A stretch of 64,000 nt of DNA from Lepidostoma basale. Lineage: Eukaryota > Arthropoda > Insecta > Trichoptera > Lepidostomatidae. This document shows positions 8,893-18,556 of this stretch, in pieces. Where the stretch lies: positions 620,001 through 684,000 of the forward strand of contig JAHDVF020000101.1 of NCBI GenBank assembly GCA_022606425.2. Reading direction: 5' to 3'. The position numbers and the translations under genes were made by a program. Below the pieces are notes generated by a model that saw only the letters and a program-made list of their open reading frames with translations, was not told the origin of the DNA and made no database searches. Each line of letters starts with the position of its first letter. The first letter of the stretch is position 1.

Positions 8893-9042
8893 TAAAAAAA
8901 CAAATCCTTAAATGTGTAAGTCACTGAAAATGTATGAGCATGTTCCAGAAGAGGTCAGAAGTGAGAAGTAGATTTTTAGACTAGAACTGAAAAAATATGT
9001 TACCACATTTTAACAGACAGATTATAATTTTTTAAACAACAT

Positions 9043-9462
9043 TTTGAATGTATACAAATACTTGTAGACGAATACTGGATTTTATTTACGCACTGCTAGA
9101 TAACGCCTGCGTTACCTAGCCACCAGGCGTTATCTAGCAGTGCGTTAATGGCGGTAGCCTTTCACATTGCGTTATAAAGATCTTATGCTTAATGCTTAAA
9201 TCTAATCTTCATAGATGGCGCTGGTCCGTAAATTGACACTGACATGTGAATTGTGGTGTTGGATATTAACATATATACAACTTCCAAAAATTTGTCAGAC
9301 ATGGTGGTCATAAGAAAGGTGGAATGGGGAATGTTGTAATTACATAAAGCGTGCGCTTAACCCAACCAATGACAGGTCATAAGTCCTGTAAACACCTCGA
9401 TCACCATATTCAGTTTCCAGTTTGCATCTTCGTCTCTATTGAGATAAAATCAATCCATAATT
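9043..9462 (+). repeat. Repeat family R copy 2 with internal hairpin
   Basis: Standard R landmarks run from ACATTTTGAATGTATAC to TCTATTGAGATAAAAT. At 9,088-9,109 and 9,124-9,145 lies a perfect 22-bp inverted repeat (ACGCACTGCTAGATAACGCC and its complement) with a 14-base loop. The other R copies lack it or carry only half. Confidence 0.7.
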
Positions 9463-9464
9463 TT

Positions 9465-9712
9465 TTAATGTATTTTAATATTATTAGAACATTTGTTAAG
9501 TACATGTGTAAATTTTAAGTTAAAAAATAAATTGAAACAATTTAATAGGAATATCAAGGGCTTTCTCTTTCTCTTTAACGAGGCCGCTTTAGACCACCCG
9601 TTTTCTATTGTTAGTCCGATTCCCGCAATTAAGCTCATTCATTGTCTTTTGATATTTAACAAATTTGTTGCAATCCATAAATATTAAATAATACTTTGAA
9701 ATTTAAGCAAAC
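9465..9712. other. Nothing recognised
   Basis: AT-rich sequence with a 64-codon ORF (9493-9687) of no recognisable content. I see no repeat family member. Confidence 0.3.
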
Positions 9713-9714
9713 AA

Positions 9715-10320
9715 ACAAACACACACAAACCATCACGCCGTTTCCCCGCAGGGGTAGGCAGAGAGAATGGACCGCCACACTACTCTATCCTGACAAACCG
9801 CTCTAGATTCCTCCACATTCATACAGCGAGTCATACACGCACGTCGATTCTTCCGGCTTCTGACATGACCATCCTTTAAAATTATATTAATTTGGTCATG
9901 CCATATTTTCCTCGGTCTGCCTCGATTCTGTACTCCATTTACATAATTTACATATGCTTTATTAACCATTCTTTCTCCATCCATGCGCTCCATATGTCCG
10001 AACCAACGGAGCGATCGGTTCATATTTTTTTTCATAATACCTTCTTCCGCTCTACATTCCTTTATCATATCAGCATTTGAGATTCTGTCGTATATCGTTC
10101 TACCATCGTCTTAGGGACCTCATCTCTACCGCATTTATTCTGCTTTCATCCTTCTTTTGCCAGTTCCATGCTTCGCTTCCATACATTAGGGATGGGACCA
10201 GAACTCCATTGTGAACGGCCTTTTTCGCTTTCATTGATAGATTCTTGTTTCCAATAACTATTCTTAAAGCTCCATTCACTTTGTTACCCGCACCAACCCT
10301 TCTTTCGACGTCACTCGTTG
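9715..10320 (-). mobile_element. LINE-A2 copy
   Basis: The minus-strand frame 9733-10068 keeps RWFGHMERMDGERMVNKAYV, RGRPRKIWHDQIN, RSRKNRRACMTRCMNVEESR and ILSAYPCGETA. Upstream, broken frames still show the MYGSEAWNWQK segment and an SFGSG.NKVNGALRIVIGNK-like start. The tail is a CAAA-type microsatellite in plus-strand view. Confidence 0.8.
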
Positions 10321-10985
10321 AAATTTAAGAGATCAAAATATTGTTCACAATTATTATTATAATAATAACTAAAGTAATTTTACTTTACTTTGTTGAATTG
10401 TAATAAGGTTGCTATAAAAAAATGGACCGGTCGATGAATTATTGTGGAAATTTTATCATCAGAGCCCCTCGGAATGATCCTAGATTTAATTAATGAGAAC
10501 ATAATGAAGTCCTTGACATTTCAAATTGAATATTATTAATATTCAGGCACCTCCTACTATTTGGTATGCGCCTAACTTCGGATCTAACTCGCTGCAAACA
10601 AATTGTACCGAGAAGCCGAACAATGCCGCTAACGACGCGGGAGCGAGGGGGACAGACTTACGCGTCGCAAATAGGCGCGAGCGAGACGCAAGTTTTAGAT
10701 TAAATCCAGTCAAGATGGCGGTAGCGCCGGCCAATGGGAGACGGGGAGATTGAAAAAAGACCGACGCGAAGTTGCTACGGAAGTCTGAAGTTTGCCAAAG
10801 CGAAGGCAGATGTCGTCCCATACATTAGCGCGCGGAATAAATTAAATAACTCATTAAACTTTTCGCTTTGTAAAACGTCCTCTGATATCCAGCATGCCCG
10901 GAGATGGACAAACAAAACCAAATCTTCGAGGTTCGTCGCCTGTAAAAACATAATTTTTTTAAATTAATACTATTTTTATGTATTT
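10321..10985. promoter_or_regulatory. CpG-richer islet with YY1-like and CCAAT motifs
   Basis: GC content and CpG rise between 10,620 and 10,830. AAGATGGCGG (10,712-10,721) is the consensus YY1 / downstream-promoter motif. CCAAT (10,731-10,735) lies 10 bases beyond. No TATA is close by. Overlapping ORFs on both strands (10,526-10,821) are probably GC-driven. It could be a TATA-less host promoter or 5' UTR. Confidence 0.35.
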
Positions 10986-10989
10986 GAGT

Positions 10990-11490
10990 TATTGTGGAAG
11001 ATGCATGGAAGCGAATACCTTATGTATGGAACTGGTAAAAAAAGAATGAAAGTAGAATCAATGCAGTAGAAATGAGATCTCTTAGACGAATGTGTAGATA
11101 CTCTGTGTATGATAGAGTGTAGAATCAAAATATAAGAAGTGAATGCAGTGCGAATGATGGTGTTATGAACAAAATAATGAAATGATCATTAAGATGGTTT
11201 GGACATATGGAAATAATGAATGAAGAAAGAATGGTAAAAAAATTATATGTAACGATGTAAATGGAACCAGAAATAGACGAAGCCCGAGGAAAACGTGGCA
11301 TGATCAAATAAATCAAATATTGAATGTCGGCCATGTGAGGAGTCAGAGAAATCGACGCGCGTGCATGACACGAGGTATGAATGTTGAGGAAGCGAGAGAA
11401 ATGTGTCAGGAAAGAAAAGTGTGGCAGTCCATTCTTTCTGCCTACTCCTTCGGGGAGACGGCATGATGGTTAGTTAGTTAGTTTCTAATA
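10990..11490 (+). mobile_element. LINE-A1 copy
   Basis: The phrases SRINAVEMRSLRRMC, ECSANDGVMNKIM, LRWFGHME and AREMCQERKVWQSILSAYSF are readable across two frameshifts and some stops. It ends with ACGGCATGATGG and GTTAGTTAGTTAG. Confidence 0.75.
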
Positions 11491-11599
11491 CTATTTTTAT
11501 ATAGGTGAAAAGGGCTTTCTACCAAGTTATATATAATAGTTTCTGACCTTAATATATAATTAACAGAATATTACATCGTAGATCTAAACTTAATACTCG

Positions 11600-12205
11600 T
11601 AACATTGAAAGTTTATGTCGAACAAGGGAATTTAGTTCGATATTCCCTGATGGTGGAGAGGGTGCAGAAAAAATTTCTGCGATACCTCTATCTTAGGGAA
11701 TATGGATATTACCCTTGGCTCTTTCCAACTGATTTCTTGCTAGGGATGCAAGGCTACCAGTCACTTGATATGAGACGAGACATTCACTTGTGTGTTCATT
11801 TCTTTCGACTGATAGGCGGTTGTATACACAACTCAGAAATCCTGAGTGTTGTAGGTCTGATAATTATCTTCGACAAAGGGGCCATAGATTGTTTTATCTG
11901 CCACGATGCAGAACCAACCTCTCAATGGTTATGCCGGTAGGTAGAGCAATATCTTTGCTTAATCGTATCACCTCGGAGTTTGACATATTTCGTGATAGTT
12001 TGGCTCATCTGAGGGAAGTACTATCTTTATTATAATTGTATGGTATATTTATTTTATTAATTTGTCATGCATCTTATGTTTCTCGCTCTTTTTATTAATC
12101 TATTATGTATTACTTATTATTGTGTATCTCTAACTTGTATCTTTAGTGTATTGGAAAAAAATCTGCAATGCTTTAGACATGTTTAAAATAATTAAATGAA
12201 ATAAA
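11600..12205 (+). mobile_element. LINE-B1 copy with 3' UTR
   Basis: Two overlapping frames (11605-11940 and 11790-12035) together cover MVERVQKKFLRYLYLREYGY, FPTDFLLGMQGYQSL, CVHFFRLIGGCIHNSEILS, then DNYLRQRGHRLFYLPRCRTN and LNRITSEFDIFRDSLAHLRE. One frameshift near 11,860 joins them. The 3' UTR runs to an AATGAAATAAATGAAA tail. Confidence 0.8.
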
Positions 12206-12742
12206 TGAAACTTCTATAAAAATGTACCCACGGTTGTAACTAGAAAGGGGGTTGAGCTACACAGAATGCTTCTTCTTCTTTTTCTTCCATTTATTGTCAA
12301 CTTGAACATTTTAGTACCGGGTTCTTCTCCTATGATGCTGAACTCCAGCTATCTCTCCATCGTTTTAAAGTTCTCATTCAGAGCCAAGTAGGGAATTCTT
12401 ATGGGATTCTTTCTTTGGACATGTTGGCACTAGTATCATGGACATTGCGTTTGTTTTATATTAAATCTAAAATTTTCGTTGATGAAATGATAGAAATAAA
12501 GTGGTTACAGATAAAATAAAGGAAATACGATAAAATTCCATTAGATTAAAAAAAAACTAATGTATATTTTGATTCCCGTATATTTTTATGGAAATCAGTT
12601 AATTGGTTTTTTAAATCATTGGTATTATAGGTATTTTAAATAATATAATAATCCTCAATTATGAAAAATGAGCCAAGACATGCGAAGGAATTAATACTTT
12701 TTTTACAAGGTTTTATTTTGTTTTCAGAAATCAACCTTTGAA
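12206..12742. other. AT-rich spacer
   Basis: No ORF or recognised element is present. A short tract (12,270-12,330) resembles a LINE-C/G-type UTR (TTCTTCTTTTTCTTCC) but is too weak to call. Confidence 0.3.
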
Positions 12743-12744
12743 AT

Positions 12745-12925
12745 TTTTATGTTATTATGTTTTTTTAACTACTTCCACTTTTGTCTTTATTTCGACAGCG
12801 ACCGGTTTCGCCCGGCTCGCTGGCATCGACAGACTGGTGACGCAATTGCAAACTGAGTTTCAGTTTTCAAAAGTGTCACTTCCATCAATAGATTTCAGTA
12901 AAATCATTTGATTATCTTATAATAG
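12745..12925 (-). repeat. HH1 repeat, single copy
   Basis: The tail TTTTTTTAACTACTTCCACT precedes the ribozyme motif (12796-12836). Beyond it come GTGACGCAATTGCAAACTGAG and then, in opposite orientation, CACTTCCATCAATAGATTTC, the outer end of an HH1 tail. This hints at an old inverted pair that lost its second ribozyme. Confidence 0.55.
12796..12836 (-). ncRNA. Hammerhead-like motif, HH1
   Basis: The order is the same as at 2505-2545 with intact CAGU/GCUG, CUGUCGA, GAAA, CCGG and UC. Stem II reads GCCAG/CGGGC on the two sides, so one pair (A against G) is lost. Confidence 0.45.
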
Positions 12926-13094
12926 CACTTAGTTTCTTACCGACCAGTCTAAGCAACAATACACATATGTTAAGATGAAAGAAGTATCATGGGAAACCTA
13001 TTTCATAGTTCTAAAAAAAACTTTTTAAATTTTGTGATAGGTAATTGTAATGTTTTGTGAGAATTTTTATCGTACAAAATGAGTATACGTGGGA

Positions 13095-13142
13095 CACATT
13101 GTTTTAATACTTGAATTGTACCCTCTTCAGAAGAGAATACTA
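13095..13142 (-). ncRNA. Weak hammerhead-like candidate
   Basis: On the minus strand a CUGAAGA box is followed by GGGUAC, a loop and GUAUU (five possible pairs including wobbles), then AAAA in place of GAAA and finally UGUGUC. Stem I does not pair. It may be a decayed member of a further family or chance. Confidence 0.2.
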
Positions 13143-13379
13143 CCTACAATAAAACTCAGAGCAATTCAATCAATACTGAACATTAATTAATTATAAATTG
13201 GGGTTTCCATTGTTTCAACTAGTTAGTATAAAAAAACTAGTTAAATTTTACATACTAAATCGCTTTTACAAAAGAAATAACAGTGATACCATCTTAATAG
13301 TCATAATAATTTTACAAAAAGATTAAGCAATAAAAAACCTTCTTAGTTATCTTATCCCTTCTAATTATTAATGATTTAA

Positions 13380-13650
13380 AATTGAGTTTTACATCATTGT
13401 TCAAGAAACAATAAACAACTTTTTAATATATTTATTGTTTCTTGAACAATGATGTAAAACTCCATATTAAATAATTAATACGAAAGAAAACGTCAGTTTT
13501 CTAGAAGTTATTTTATGGGAATGACATGTTTCGCCCATCTTTTCTTCGACATTTGATAATGCCTTAGAAGGGAAACGAAACATGTCATTCCCATAAAATA
13601 TAATAAAACTTCTAGAAAACTGACGTTTTTATTCGTATTAATTATTGACT
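13380..13650. repeat. HH2 head-to-head foldback
   Basis: The arms run from TGTTTCTTGAACAATGATG, through TACGAAAGAAAACGTCAG, to CATGTTTCGCCC, and back in inverted order from GAAACATGTCATTCCC to AAACTGACGTTTTTATTCGT. Arm identity is high over about 65 bases next to the centre. An adjacent inverted piece (13,385-13,460) repeats the outer tail. Confidence 0.75.
13551..13592 (+). ncRNA. Hammerhead-like motif, HH2 (stem II disrupted)
   Basis: The box UUGAUAA (13553-13559) is followed by U, GCCUU, an expanded stem II loop with an insertion, GAAA (13577-13580), CATG (13581-13584) and UC. It carries U3 and A8 instead of C3 and G8, the family pattern. The stem II insertion makes this copy unlikely to fold well. 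Confidence 0.45.
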
Positions 13651-13651
13651 T

Positions 13652-14145
13652 TTTAATACTCCTTCGATGAATCATTCGTTCCATGTGTCCAAACCATCTA
13701 AATGACCCTTTCATTAATTTGTTTACAACACTTTCATTCACACTGCATTCACTTCTTATTTTTTAATTTGACACTCTATTATATACATATTTACAACACA
13801 TTCGTCTAAGAGATCTCATTTCTACTACATTTATTCTACTATCATCCTTGTTTTGCCAGTTCCATGTTTCAATTCCATCTTAGCTTTTTTAGATAGGCTT
13901 TTGTTTGCGATAACAAGTTTAGTGGACCATTTACTCTGTTGTCTGCCCTAAGCCTTCTTTTAATATCCTTCTCCACTCTCTCATCCTTTGTAAACATACT
14001 TCCTAAATAAACAAACTCTTTCACTGCATTTTTTTCTATTTTCATCCTTCATTTTCCAGTTCCATGCTTCACTTACATATATAAAGGTCGGTATAAAAAC
14101 ACTATGTACTGCCATCTTGAACTTTTTTGAATAGGCTTTTGTTTG
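13652..14145 (-). mobile_element. LINE-A1 copy
   Basis: The minus strand covers the A1 region from a VYLGSMFTKDERVEKDIKRR-like start through the INAVEMRSLR segment to MKGSFRWFGHMERMIHRR, with several stops. The HH2 foldback abuts its 3' side, so it lacks the tail. The upstream end (14,050-14,145) repeats part of the MYGSEAWNW segment, a local duplication. Confidence 0.7.
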
Positions 14146-14620
14146 GCTATGACGTGGATTATATTGGAATGAAAAACATATATTATATTAATTAATATTC
14201 CCTTGATACGCGCCTGTAATTTGTATCTCATTTGAAAAAGGAAAAACACAACTCCCTTATAAAGACAACAACTTGTATCGGAGGCATCTCAAAACGAAAA
14301 TAGCTCTTAACACCGATGCAACAAAGCTCAAATTCACTTGGCAGACAAGTGTTTATTCGTAGGGGAATATTCCGTCATACAAATACTAGCGCCAATCGTA
14401 TAAGTAAATGTGATCTCTATGTTTGCATATTATAAGGGTTATATTTGATTGCTTTTTACGCTGAATCATTTTTGAGATGCAATTCGTAGATTGACGAGTG
14501 AAATTCAAAAAAATGCAGTTGCTATTTGAATTTAGAATATTGAACTAATTCAAATAAAAATTAATATTAATTCGCGTCGAAAACACGTCATTTCAATACA
14601 ATAATAAAACTTGTCCAATC
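14146..14620. other. Unassigned, AT-rich
   Basis: No ORF above noise. There are sparse CpGs, and no inverted repeat longer than about 10 bases was noticed. It may be unique host sequence. Confidence 0.3.
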
Positions 14621-14621
14621 T

Positions 14622-15246
14622 GGAACAAATGGATGAATTTGTTTATTTAGGAAGTATGTTTACAAAGGATGGGAGAAGAATATTTAAAGAAGGGTTGGGG
14701 CAGGCAACATAGTAAATGGTGCACTTAAAGTTGTCATCGCAAACAAAAGCCTATCAAAAAAGCTAAGATGGCAGTGCATATTGGTGTTGTTGTGGCGACC
14801 CTTATGTATGGAAGTGAAGCATGGAACTGGCAAAAGAAGGATGAAATTAGAATAAATGCAGTAGAAATGAGATCTCTAAGACGAATGTGTGGTAAATCTG
14901 TATCTGATAGAGTGTCAAATGCAAGTATAAGAAGTGAATGCGGTGCGAATGAAAGTGTTATGAAAATGATGAAAGGGTCGTTAAGATGGTTTGGACACAT
15001 GAAAAGAATGAGTGAGGATAGAATGGTGAAGAAGGTATATGTAAACGACGTGAACGGAGCTAGAAATAGAGGAAGGCCGAGGAAAATATGGCACGATCAA
15101 ATCGGAAAAACAGTCGGAGAAATCGACGTGCGTGCATGACAAGATGTATGAATGTAGAGGAATCGAGAGAAATATGTCAGGACAGAACAGGGTGGCGGTC
15201 CATTATTTGTGCTCACCCCTCCGGGACACGGCGTGATGGTTAGTTT
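14622..15246 (+). mobile_element. LINE-A1, long copy
   Basis: This is one of the longest A1 copies. It starts at EQMDEFVYLGSMFTKDGR and is open from 14768 to 15139 (MYGSEAWNWQKKDEIRINAV, LRRMCGKSVSDRVSNASIRS, MMKGSLRWFGHMKRMSEDR). The end shows CLGR-less decay, CCCCTCCGGGACACGGCGTG and a GTTAGTTTGT tail. Confidence 0.8.
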
Positions 15247-15297
15247 GTGTATAAGAAAACTTCTAGAAAACAGTCGTTTTCATTCTTATTAAAATTT

Positions 15298-15350
15298 TTG
15301 ATATTATGAGCAAGGTCTTGTCCAGGATTGAACCAAAGGAACTTGGGTGG
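15298..15350 (-). mobile_element. tRNA-derived SINE scrap
   Basis: The minus strand contains GGTTCAATCC, a good Pol III B box, followed by TGGACAAGACC, as in the SINE copies at 26,455 and 44,170. The A box side is lost. Confidence 0.5.
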
Positions 15351-15371
15351 GAACTTCTTTCCATGTGTCCA

Positions 15372-15510
15372 AATTAACACGATTTGGACACATGGAAAGA
15401 ACGAGTGAAGAAAGAATTGTAAAAACATTATACGTTAACGATGTAAATGGAACTAGAAATAGAGGAATACCGAGGAAAACGTGGCACGATCAAATAAATC
15501 AAATATTGTT
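15372..15510 (+). mobile_element. LINE-A1 fragment
   Basis: DTFGHMERTSEERIVKTLYV, NDVNGTRNRG and PRKTWHDQINQI are readable. Both ends are truncated. The minus-strand SINE scrap lies just upstream, so the copy may have been cut by that insertion. Confidence 0.65.
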
Positions 15511-15798
15511 TTCTTTCCCTTGTTAATTTGTTCATTTCCTCGGAATCATTTAAGTAACCTTTTCTGATATTTCTAGAAGATGCCGTTAATAAGTCAAATA
15601 AAAGTATATTATCTCTTTCGTGATGCAATTATAAGTTATATAGCATATATCATTTGGAGCGTTCTTGACTACTCGCTCATGAGTCCCTTCTATGCTCTGC
15701 TCATGAGCAACCTGATATGCAAAATCAATAAACGTGTCGACAGGTCCCGCTACAGATTGCACACCTTGGTTTTAGATTTAGTATGGGAAAGCTCCCGC

Positions 15799-15854
15799 TT
15801 TCGCCAGGCTCGCTGGCATCGACTGACCAGTCGATGCCAGCGAGCCTGGCGAAA
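15799..15854. repeat. HH1 perfect palindrome
   Basis: Two 27-base arms (TTTCGCC ... GACTG and CAGTC ... GGCGAAA) face each other across two bases. They consist of back-to-back HH1 ribozyme cores. Both boxes lost CUG, so only CAGUCGAU remains, and the following palindrome is TCGA rather than CCGG. A single partial tail (GGAAGTAGTTCTTAAAAACA) follows. Confidence 0.75.
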
Positions 15855-16084
15855 TCGACCACTGTCGAAATACATGCAAAATTGGAAGTAGTTCTTAAAA
15901 ACATCGTTTTATTTAAAATTATTAACAAAAATACGAGTTTAAGTATAGAGAACCATAATTATGACAGGCTTCCAATATGAATTATCAGCTCGAATATTTT
16001 CTTAAATACAGAAACTTTAGCAGAAGTAATGAAAAATATCTGACGTTGAATAATAAATTATTAATAAAAGCATAATCGCGATAT

Positions 16085-16140
16085 ATATAGGACTTAATTT
16101 ATAACAGTAAACACGGTTGTTTAGTGGTTTTACTTGGACA
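16085..16140 (+). repeat. HH9 outer arm
   Basis: AGTAAACACGGTTGTTTAGT, then GGTTTTACTTGGA, matches the outer arm of the HH9 foldback at 39,370-39,420. It is cut off by the LINE-A2 tail at 16,141, so the retroelement probably inserted here. Confidence 0.55.
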
Positions 16141-16199
16141 ACAACAACAACAACAAACCATCACGCCATTTCCCGCAGGGGTAGGCAGAGAGAATGGAT
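16141..16199 (-). mobile_element. LINE-A2 extreme 3' end
   Basis: CAACAACAACAACAA, then CCATCACGCCATTTCCCGCA and GGGGTAGGCAGAGAGAATGG, is the last 45 bases of A2 coding sequence plus its microsatellite tail. It is an extremely short 5'-truncated insertion. Confidence 0.75.
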
Positions 16200-16314
16200 G
16201 GTTGTTGTTTTAGTTTGTACTGATAATAATCCGAGCATGCTTTGTTCTATAGGCCAGTTAAAAATAATAATAAATAATGACAATGAAGATTCATTTGAAA
16301 GAATTTTCCAGTAT

Positions 16315-16565
16315 GTGGACTTGGATTTGGATCTTCTGGCTTACAGAGGTTCAGCTCTAATGGCTATTCCTCTTACGTCTGTAGGAAACATTGTTGGAGT
16401 GCGATTTGGTAGTTGTTTTATGATGGGGCTAAATGTATGGCCCGGAGTGTCCCTCCGAAAGAGGGCGAGGGGGGGGTTTAGGGTTTATGATAAAGTCTTA
16501 CAATATTGTCAAGGAATGGAAGACCAGTTAGGGTTGGGATTGTATTTATAAAAAAGTCTGTTCCC
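16315..16565 (-). mobile_element. LINE-D copy
   Basis: The 3' UTR block (GACTTGGATTTGGATCTTCT in plus view) is followed by a diverged coding part whose minus-strand frame includes FYKYNPNPNW, the counterpart of FYKGLPSHPNP in other D copies. A plus-strand 144-codon ORF here (16117-16551) is a shadow. Confidence 0.55.
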
Positions 16566-16569
16566 GAGG

Positions 16570-16990
16570 GGAAGATAAGAGGAGCAGTCCCTGGATGGAG
16601 TTATGGTAGGAGATAGCATCCTGCGTGAGACCATTTTGTTTGACGGAGTACGTAGTGGGCTATCGGGGAGGATTTTTTTTTATCCGCATTGATTGCGGGA
16701 GGGGTAAAGTAAAGTGGATAATTTGGTGGTAAAGGGTAATTGATAAGGAAGATGGTAATAATTTAGGTCGTGGTCTGGATATGAAAGAGATGAAATTGGA
16801 GTAGTGCAAGGAACATCATCGCTTAAAAGCAGGCAAAAATCAAAGCAGAACTTAATATATGTAACCTATATCGATGGCTTTTTATAAACTGTAGTTTTGT
16901 TATTGTTAAAACTGTCAATTATTTAATTTAACCGTAGAAAGGGTCACAGACAACTGAGTATTCCAAATTCAAACACGTTGTCGGTTTTAG
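16570..16990. other. Unassigned
   Basis: Moderate GC and G-rich blocks, no convincing ORF or repeat. It leads into the promoter-like segment at 17,002. Confidence 0.3.
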
Positions 16991-17001
16991 CGGGTGGAGG
17001 G

Positions 17002-17037
17002 TATTTAAGGGCGCGCTTATCAGAGGGCAACTCAGTC
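17002..17037 (+). promoter_or_regulatory. Candidate core promoter: TATA box plus arthropod initiator
   Basis: TATTTAAG starts at 17,002 and TCAGTC lies at 17,032-17,037. If the A at 17,034 is +1, the TATA box starts at -32, close to the normal spacing. TCAGTY is the arthropod initiator. The downstream sequence is CpG-rich (GCGGCGGCGGCG). I see no clear DPE. It may serve a host gene to the right or be a transposon promoter. Confidence 0.45.
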
Positions 17038-17104
17038 GCTGTTGAGGTAGCGGCGGCGGCGTCTGTATGCAGTCTTTCGTTTAGGGCGCCCACGGGGGAT
17101 GAAA

Positions 17105-17590
17105 TGAAATTATTGTTTACGAAATAAAAATAATAAGATGTTTACAAGAGACGGAAAAATGAAGAAAGACATCGAAAAAAGGGTTGATGCTGGGAATAAA
17201 ATAAATGGCGCACTCAAAGTCATTACTGCAAATAGAAATATATCCACAGAAGCAAATATGGCAGTACACAATGGAGTTCTAGTGCCAACCCTCATGTATG
17301 GAAGTGAAGCTTGGAGCTGGCAAAAGAAGGATGAAAGCAGGATAAAGCCGTAGAAATGAGATCACTAAGAAGAATGTGCAGGAAAACGTTGTATGATAGA
17401 ATACCGAACGATGAAATAAGAAAGAAATGTAAGGCAGATGAATGCATCATGGATAAAATTAAAAAAGGATCCCTGAGATGGTTTGGACATATGGAACGAA
17501 TGGATGAGAGTAGAATGGTTAAATAGTTATACACAAGCAGCGTGAGTGGAAAAAAAAGCCGAGGACGACCGAGGAAAATATGACATGACC
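17105..17590 (+). mobile_element. LINE-A3 copy
   Basis: Reads VDAGNKINGALKVITANRN, MYGSEAWSWQKKDESR and, after a frameshift at 17,349, MRSLRRMCRKTLYDRIPNDE, KGSLRWFGHMERMDESRMVK and VSGKKSRGRPRKI. It is broken by TAG at 17,523. Confidence 0.7.
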
Positions 17591-17655
17591 GGGACAGGTT
17601 CGCCGAGGTGATCGCCAACGTCGGGGGGACCCGACAGGGCACTTGAGGAAGTAAA
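17588..17655 (+). mobile_element. Foreign LINE 3' end fused to LINE-A3
   Basis: Where A3 should read TWHDQINQ, the sequence switches to HDRDRFAEVIANVGGTRQGT and a stop, the terminal segment of another RTE-like element (similar phrase at 7,085-7,125). This could be a template switch or a second truncated insertion. Confidence 0.5.
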
Positions 17656-17714
17656 TAGAAGTATCGAGCATTTAGCATATTTGTATATAATTTTTTTATG
17701 ATGCCTGAAAGCTA

Positions 17715-18110
17715 ATGGCTAGCATGGAACTGGCAGAATATGGATGAGAGCAAAATAAATGCGGTAGTAAAATGACGTACGATAGAATTTCAAATGCTAA
17801 TGTAGAGCAGAAGAAAGTATTCTAAAACGGAACGCATTGATGAAGAAAGAAAGGTTAAGAAAGTGTTCGTTAACGATGTGAATGGATTTCGAAGTCGATG
17901 AGGACTGAGGAAAACATAGCATTAATAAATTGATACAATTTTTGAAGGTACGCCACGTTAGAAGTCGGAAGAATCAACGTACGTGTATGACTCGCTGTAT
18001 GAATGTGAATGAAACTAGAGAGGTGTGTTATAATAGAGTAGTGTGGCGGTCTACTTTTTCTGCACACCCTTTCGGAGGAACGGCGTGATGGTTTGTTGTT
18101 GTGGCAAATG
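17715..18110 (+). mobile_element. LINE-A2 copy
   Basis: Fragments SMELAEYG.EQNKCGS, KKVFVNDVNGFRS, VRSRKNQRTCMTRCMNVNET and then AVWRSTFSAHPFGGTA are readable, with the GTTTGTTGTTG tail. It has many frameshifts. Confidence 0.7.
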
Positions 18111-18377
18111 TCTTGCCAGAGTTCCTGAATTCAAATTGCTTCAATGCAATTGTAGCGGAGAGCGTTCCATCCTCTTTGTTTATCCTACAGAGTAATGTAT
18201 TTCAACCCCACTTGCATTGAAGCATAATCCGTGGTGTGAGAGAGATGGAGTATCGATTTTATAAGGCGATGGGCAAACATGCCGACACGGTGGAAGGAGA
18301 TGAAAACCACGCCAAAGTGATTGCCGCAAATCGCGATACATATGTGTAATATATTTATTATATTTCAGTTTTTATAT

Positions 18378-18417
18378 TGCTCTGATGAAGTTTGGGTACA
18401 AGCGAAACTAGTTGGCA
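18378..18417 (+). ncRNA. Hammerhead-like motif, HH6 (all parts intact)
   Basis: Stem I UGCU (18378-18381) faces GGCA (18414-18417), four pairs. Box CUGAUGA (18382-18388), extra A, stem II GUUUG/CAAGC (18390-18394, 18399-18403) with loop GGUA, GAAA (18404-18407), palindrome CUAG (18408-18411), cleavage dinucleotide UU. It is the only copy of this family, and every conserved core base is present. Confidence 0.65.
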
Positions 18418-18444
18418 TCAAATATTATATTAAGATTCCGTGAT

Positions 18445-18556
18445 TTGGCAAAATCGACGAGCGAATAGACGAAGCTCGAGTGATATGTCAGAGTATAGCG
18501 GGCCATCCTCTCTGCCTACTCCTACGGGGAAACGGCGTGATGGTTAGTTAATTATT
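18445..18556 (+). mobile_element. LINE-A 3' end scrap
   Basis: KIDERIDEARVICQSIAGHP and SAYSYGETA are followed by GTTAGTTAATT. The coding resembles A3 and the tail is of the TTAG type. Confidence 0.6.

Noticed and set aside
16117..16551. 144-codon plus-strand ORF
   Set aside because: It spans a LINE-A2 tail, unique DNA and LINE-D antisense sequence, so it is a chance reading frame.
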